A model generated the notes under the pieces. It had not been told where the DNA came from. It saw only the letters and a program-made list of their open reading frames with translations, and made no database searches. From Clostridia bacterium (GTDB taxonomy: Bacteria > Bacillota > Clostridia > Oscillospirales > CAG-272), in assembly GCA_017504335.1 (NCBI GenBank), contig JAFVRI010000174.1, positions 1 to 7,403 of the forward strand: a stretch of DNA of 7,403 nt, given 5' to 3'. The position numbers and the translations under genes were made by a program. Shown here in pieces: positions 6,109-7,403 of the stretch (position 1 is the stretch's first letter; the number at the start of each line of letters is the position of its first letter).

Positions 6109-6354
6109 ATGCTCGAAGATCTTCTTTCTGCCGTACCCGACACGCTCACCGTCGACGAGGTCGCCGAGCTGACAGGCTATCACCGAAAAACAATCCTTCG
6201 GTACGTGCAGAGAAAATACATATACGCAGTCACCATAATGGGCAAATACTACATCTCAAAGCAGAGTATCATTAACTACCTCGCCACCGATAAGGCATTT
6301 AAGAATACGCAGAAATCGAAGTGGCATGAGGAAACAATTTCTAAATATCAATAA
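6109..6354 (+). CDS. Small helix-turn-helix DNA-binding protein, possibly 5'-truncated
   Basis: An 81-residue protein with an excisionase/MerR-like helix-turn-helix: LTVDEVAELTGYHRKTILRYVQRKYIYAV (about 13-41), followed by a wing-like GKYYISKQSIINYL (about 45-58) and a basic tail, KNTQKSKWHEE. Proteins of this sort act as small DNA-binding factors, often near mobile elements; the target is unknown. The only ATG is at 6109, but the nearest SD-like AAGGA (6103-6107) is almost touching it. The same frame stays open upstream to the terminator and reads convincingly as protein (GYFDDTYHQLRGKERARFKE, 6049-6108) without any ATG, GTG or TTG. The real protein may therefore have lost its start when this DNA was joined to the kinase terminator, leaving a remnant. 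No promoter is seen between 6058 and 6108. It overlaps the converging HNH gene by 7 bp at the 3' end. Confidence 0.6.
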   Translation: MLEDLLSAVPDTLTVDEVAELTGYHRKTILRYVQRKYIYAVTIMGKYYISKQSIINYLATDKAFKNTQKSKWHEETISKYQ

Positions 6355-7160
6355 TATCTTTTATTACCTTTTTCATAATTACATTTTCGACATAAAGTTT
6401 GTAAATTTTCGTAGGTTGATTTGCCACCTTTCGAAATGGGAATTATATGATCTATCTCTAATGTCGCGTATCGTTCAGAAACGCCACAACGACGGCATCT
6501 ATATCCGTCTCTTTCATATATGGAAAATCTCATCTTATTTGAAACCTTGCCTCGTTCTACTCTGCACAAGGAATTCCATATATCACGGTCATTGTAAAAG
6601 GTTCCGCTCTTGTTTTTCAGTCTATTTATAAACGAAAATATTTCCTCAACACAAAAGTTTTGCATTTTGCTGTCATATATTCTTCCGTTTATTTTAGAGC
6701 AGTACAAAGTAACTGTTATGTTAAATTGCGTCACAGGAGTTTGCACAGTTTTGTTAACAATATTTTTTTCTATATTTAATAATTTGTCAAGTTTCAGTTT
6801 GCCTATCGGGCATTGAAATTGACCAAATTGTATGGTTTCTACTTCACAAAGATAATTTTGATACTTTTGCTTATTGCTATCAACCTTTTTTACTTGATCG
6901 AAAACTTTTGGAGAAAGATACTGTAATTGATAAATTAAATAGTCCGAGCACGAAATATTATCGTAAAATTTTTCATTATCGTATGTGTGAGTTTGGTTAA
7001 GGTCTATGTATGGATAGAATACATATCGTTGATTAATTTCCAATAGCTTTTTAAGAGCGATACTGTTTTGATTAACAAAATCAGTATATTTTTGCTGTAC
7101 TACTTGCTGTATATATAATACAAGAAAGATAATAAAGGCAATCGCTATTAATTCAAGCAT
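6348..7160 (-). CDS. Membrane-anchored HNH nuclease-like protein
   Basis: A 270-residue protein with two recognisable parts. Residues 1-18 (MLELIAIAFIIFLVLYIQ) are a membrane segment with few charges, without a clear signal-peptidase site, so an N-terminal anchor is likely. Residues 221-270 form a complete HNH domain: zinc-type cysteine pairs C222/C225 and C257/C260, the catalytic D237-H238 (EIDHIIPISKGG), then N252, N261 and K264 (CNYEKG). About 190 residues between show no family I recognise; they contain scattered cysteines (C71, C105, C117, C154, C170) and many aromatic residues. The start at 7160 has a strong GGAGG SD (AAGGAGG, 7179-7173). The gene is much richer in A/T than the genes to its left, suggesting transfer. 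It starts right behind the tRNA terminator, so no promoter of its own fits in the gap. A defence or element-linked nuclease is plausible but not proven. Confidence 0.75.
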   Translation of the reverse strand: MLELIAIAFIIFLVLYIQQVVQQKYTDFVNQNSIALKKLLEINQRYVFYPYIDLNQTHTYDNEKFYDNISCSDYLIYQLQYLSPKVFDQVKKVDSNKQKYQNYLCEVETIQFGQFQCPIGKLKLDKLLNIEKNIVNKTVQTPVTQFNITVTLYCSKINGRIYDSKMQNFCVEEIFSFINRLKNKSGTFYNDRDIWNSLCRVERGKVSNKMRFSIYERDGYRCRRCGVSERYATLEIDHIIPISKGGKSTYENLQTLCRKCNYEKGNKRYY

Positions 7161-7184
7161 ATTAAAGTTTCTCCTCCTTGTTAG

Positions 7185-7212
7185 TTGAAAAAAGCCCCGA
7201 AAATCGGGGCTT
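7185..7212 (-). terminator. Intrinsic terminator of the truncated tRNA-Ser gene
   Basis: On the minus strand, AAGCCCCGA, loop TTT, TCGGGGCTT (7212-7192) forms a perfect 9-bp stem continued by a run of T (TTTTTTCAAC). It begins 3 nt after the encoded CCA of the tRNA and is a canonical tRNA terminator. The T-run ends only 8 nt before the SD of the HNH gene, so transcription from the right must read through it to reach that gene. Confidence 0.9.
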
Positions 7213-7215
7213 GGT

Positions 7216-7273
7216 TGGCGGAGAGGAAGGGATTCGAACCCTTGTGGGGTTGCCCCCAAACGGTTTTCAAGAC
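7216..7273 (-). pseudogene. 3' remnant of a tRNA-Ser(UGA) gene, probable attachment-site scar
   Basis: Read on the minus strand, the fragment starts GT-CTTGAAA (anticodon loop, UGA at 7269-7267) and continues with the 3' anticodon-stem strand ACCGT (7264-7260). The long variable arm with a GGGG/CCCC stem, typical of tRNA-Ser, follows at 7257-7246. Then come a perfect T arm (AAGGG-TTCGAAT-CCCTT, 7243-7227), the 3' acceptor strand CCTCTCC (7226-7220), discriminator G and encoded CCA (7218-7216). The 5' half is missing: upstream bases give no acceptor GGAGAGG, no D arm and no matching 5' anticodon-stem strand (CAAGT instead of ACGGT). Homology thus stops at the anticodon loop, a known crossover position for tyrosine integrases. 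The fragment cannot make a tRNA on its own. An intact tRNA-Ser would be expected at the other end of the element, outside the window. Confidence 0.82.
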
Positions 7274-7403
7274 TTGTTTCGCATTTGGAACTTAACGGAA
7301 ATTGACCTCTAAAAATGCTCCGATTTTGGAAAGCAAAAATGAGATTTTCAATGCTTCCCTAACGGAGGTTTTATGGAGAGAACAAACCGAGAGAACTTGT
7401 AAA
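7274..7403. other. Putative end of an integrated element (no gene recognised)
   Basis: This stretch lies beyond the tRNA break and is A/T-rich. It holds two copies of TAACGGA (7293-7299 and 7360-7366) and an imperfect tandem repeat (AAAAATG followed closely by GATTTT, at 7311-7327 and 7335-7348). Such short direct repeats could be integrase arm sites, but nothing proves it. Near the edge a GGAGG (7364-7368) precedes ATG at 7373, opening only nine codons (MERTNRENL, stop 7400-7402). That is too short to call a gene. No integrase is visible here. Confidence 0.4.
7323..7351 (-). promoter_or_regulatory. Possible weak promoter reading into the tRNA remnant and HNH gene
   Basis: On the minus strand, TTGAAA (7351-7346), 17-nt spacer, CAAAAT (7328-7323, two mismatches to TATAAT). 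It is the only correctly spaced pair I found upstream of the HNH gene. The sequence is A/T-rich, so chance matches are common, and the tRNA terminator lies between this site and the gene. Confidence 0.2.

Noticed and set aside
7274..7320. Complete tRNA-Ser with an unusual D arm
   Set aside because: AGAGGT at 7310-7305 resembles the acceptor strand, but it is 33 nt from the anticodon loop, lacks the first two Gs, and no D arm or 5' anticodon stem can be formed.
1..7403. CRISPR array, insertion sequence or transposase
   Set aside because: There are no regularly spaced repeats, no terminal inverted repeats with target duplications, and no transposase-like protein in any frame.

Overview
This window looks like chromosomal DNA from a Gram-positive, moderately GC-rich member of the Bacillota, probably a gut-type Clostridia (inference). 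The reasons are the rpmH-rnpA-yidD-yidC gene order, strong AAGGAGG-type ribosome binding sites, consensus sigma-A-type promoters, and a YidC without the large N-terminal periplasmic domain of Gram-negative homologues. Species cannot be named from the sequence.

Left part (1-1606, minus strand): a conserved housekeeping operon read leftwards from a strong promoter (TTGACA-17-TTTAAT). It encodes ribosomal protein L34 (rpmH), the RNase P protein (rnpA), the membrane protein insertion factor YidD and the insertase YidC, which runs off the left edge. The operon contains RNA structure: a folded rpmH leader, a long stem between rpmH and rnpA, and a perfect 10-bp hairpin between a good Shine-Dalgarno sequence and the yidC start codon. 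In many Bacillota this operon lies next to dnaA and oriC. Here a beta-galactosidase gene is upstream instead, and I see no dnaA gene or DnaA-box cluster.

Middle (1635-5974): a GH42 beta-galactosidase (minus) and a rightward pair, holA (DNA polymerase III delta subunit) followed by a sugar-kinase-like phosphotransferase of the NahK type. The two units diverge from well-formed promoters at 3691-3719 and 3738-3766. A GC-rich hairpin terminator at 6011-6057 closes the holA-kinase unit. The hydrolase and the kinase could both serve use of galactose-containing host glycans, but they flank holA and are not one operon.

Right part (5975-7403): an accessory-looking junction. A small helix-turn-helix protein reads right and overlaps tail-to-tail with a conspicuously AT-rich gene for a membrane-anchored HNH nuclease-like protein reading left. 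The nuclease gene starts just behind an intrinsic terminator that belongs to a truncated tRNA-Ser(UGA). Only the 3' part of this tRNA remains, from about the anticodon loop to CCA. That is the classical scar of a tyrosine-recombinase integrative element using the anticodon loop as attachment site. The element would lie to the right, starting around 7274. No complete new system can be demonstrated inside this window. The most unusual items are the tRNA scar, the nuclease behind a terminator, and the SD-hairpin-mini-ORF arrangement ahead of yidC.
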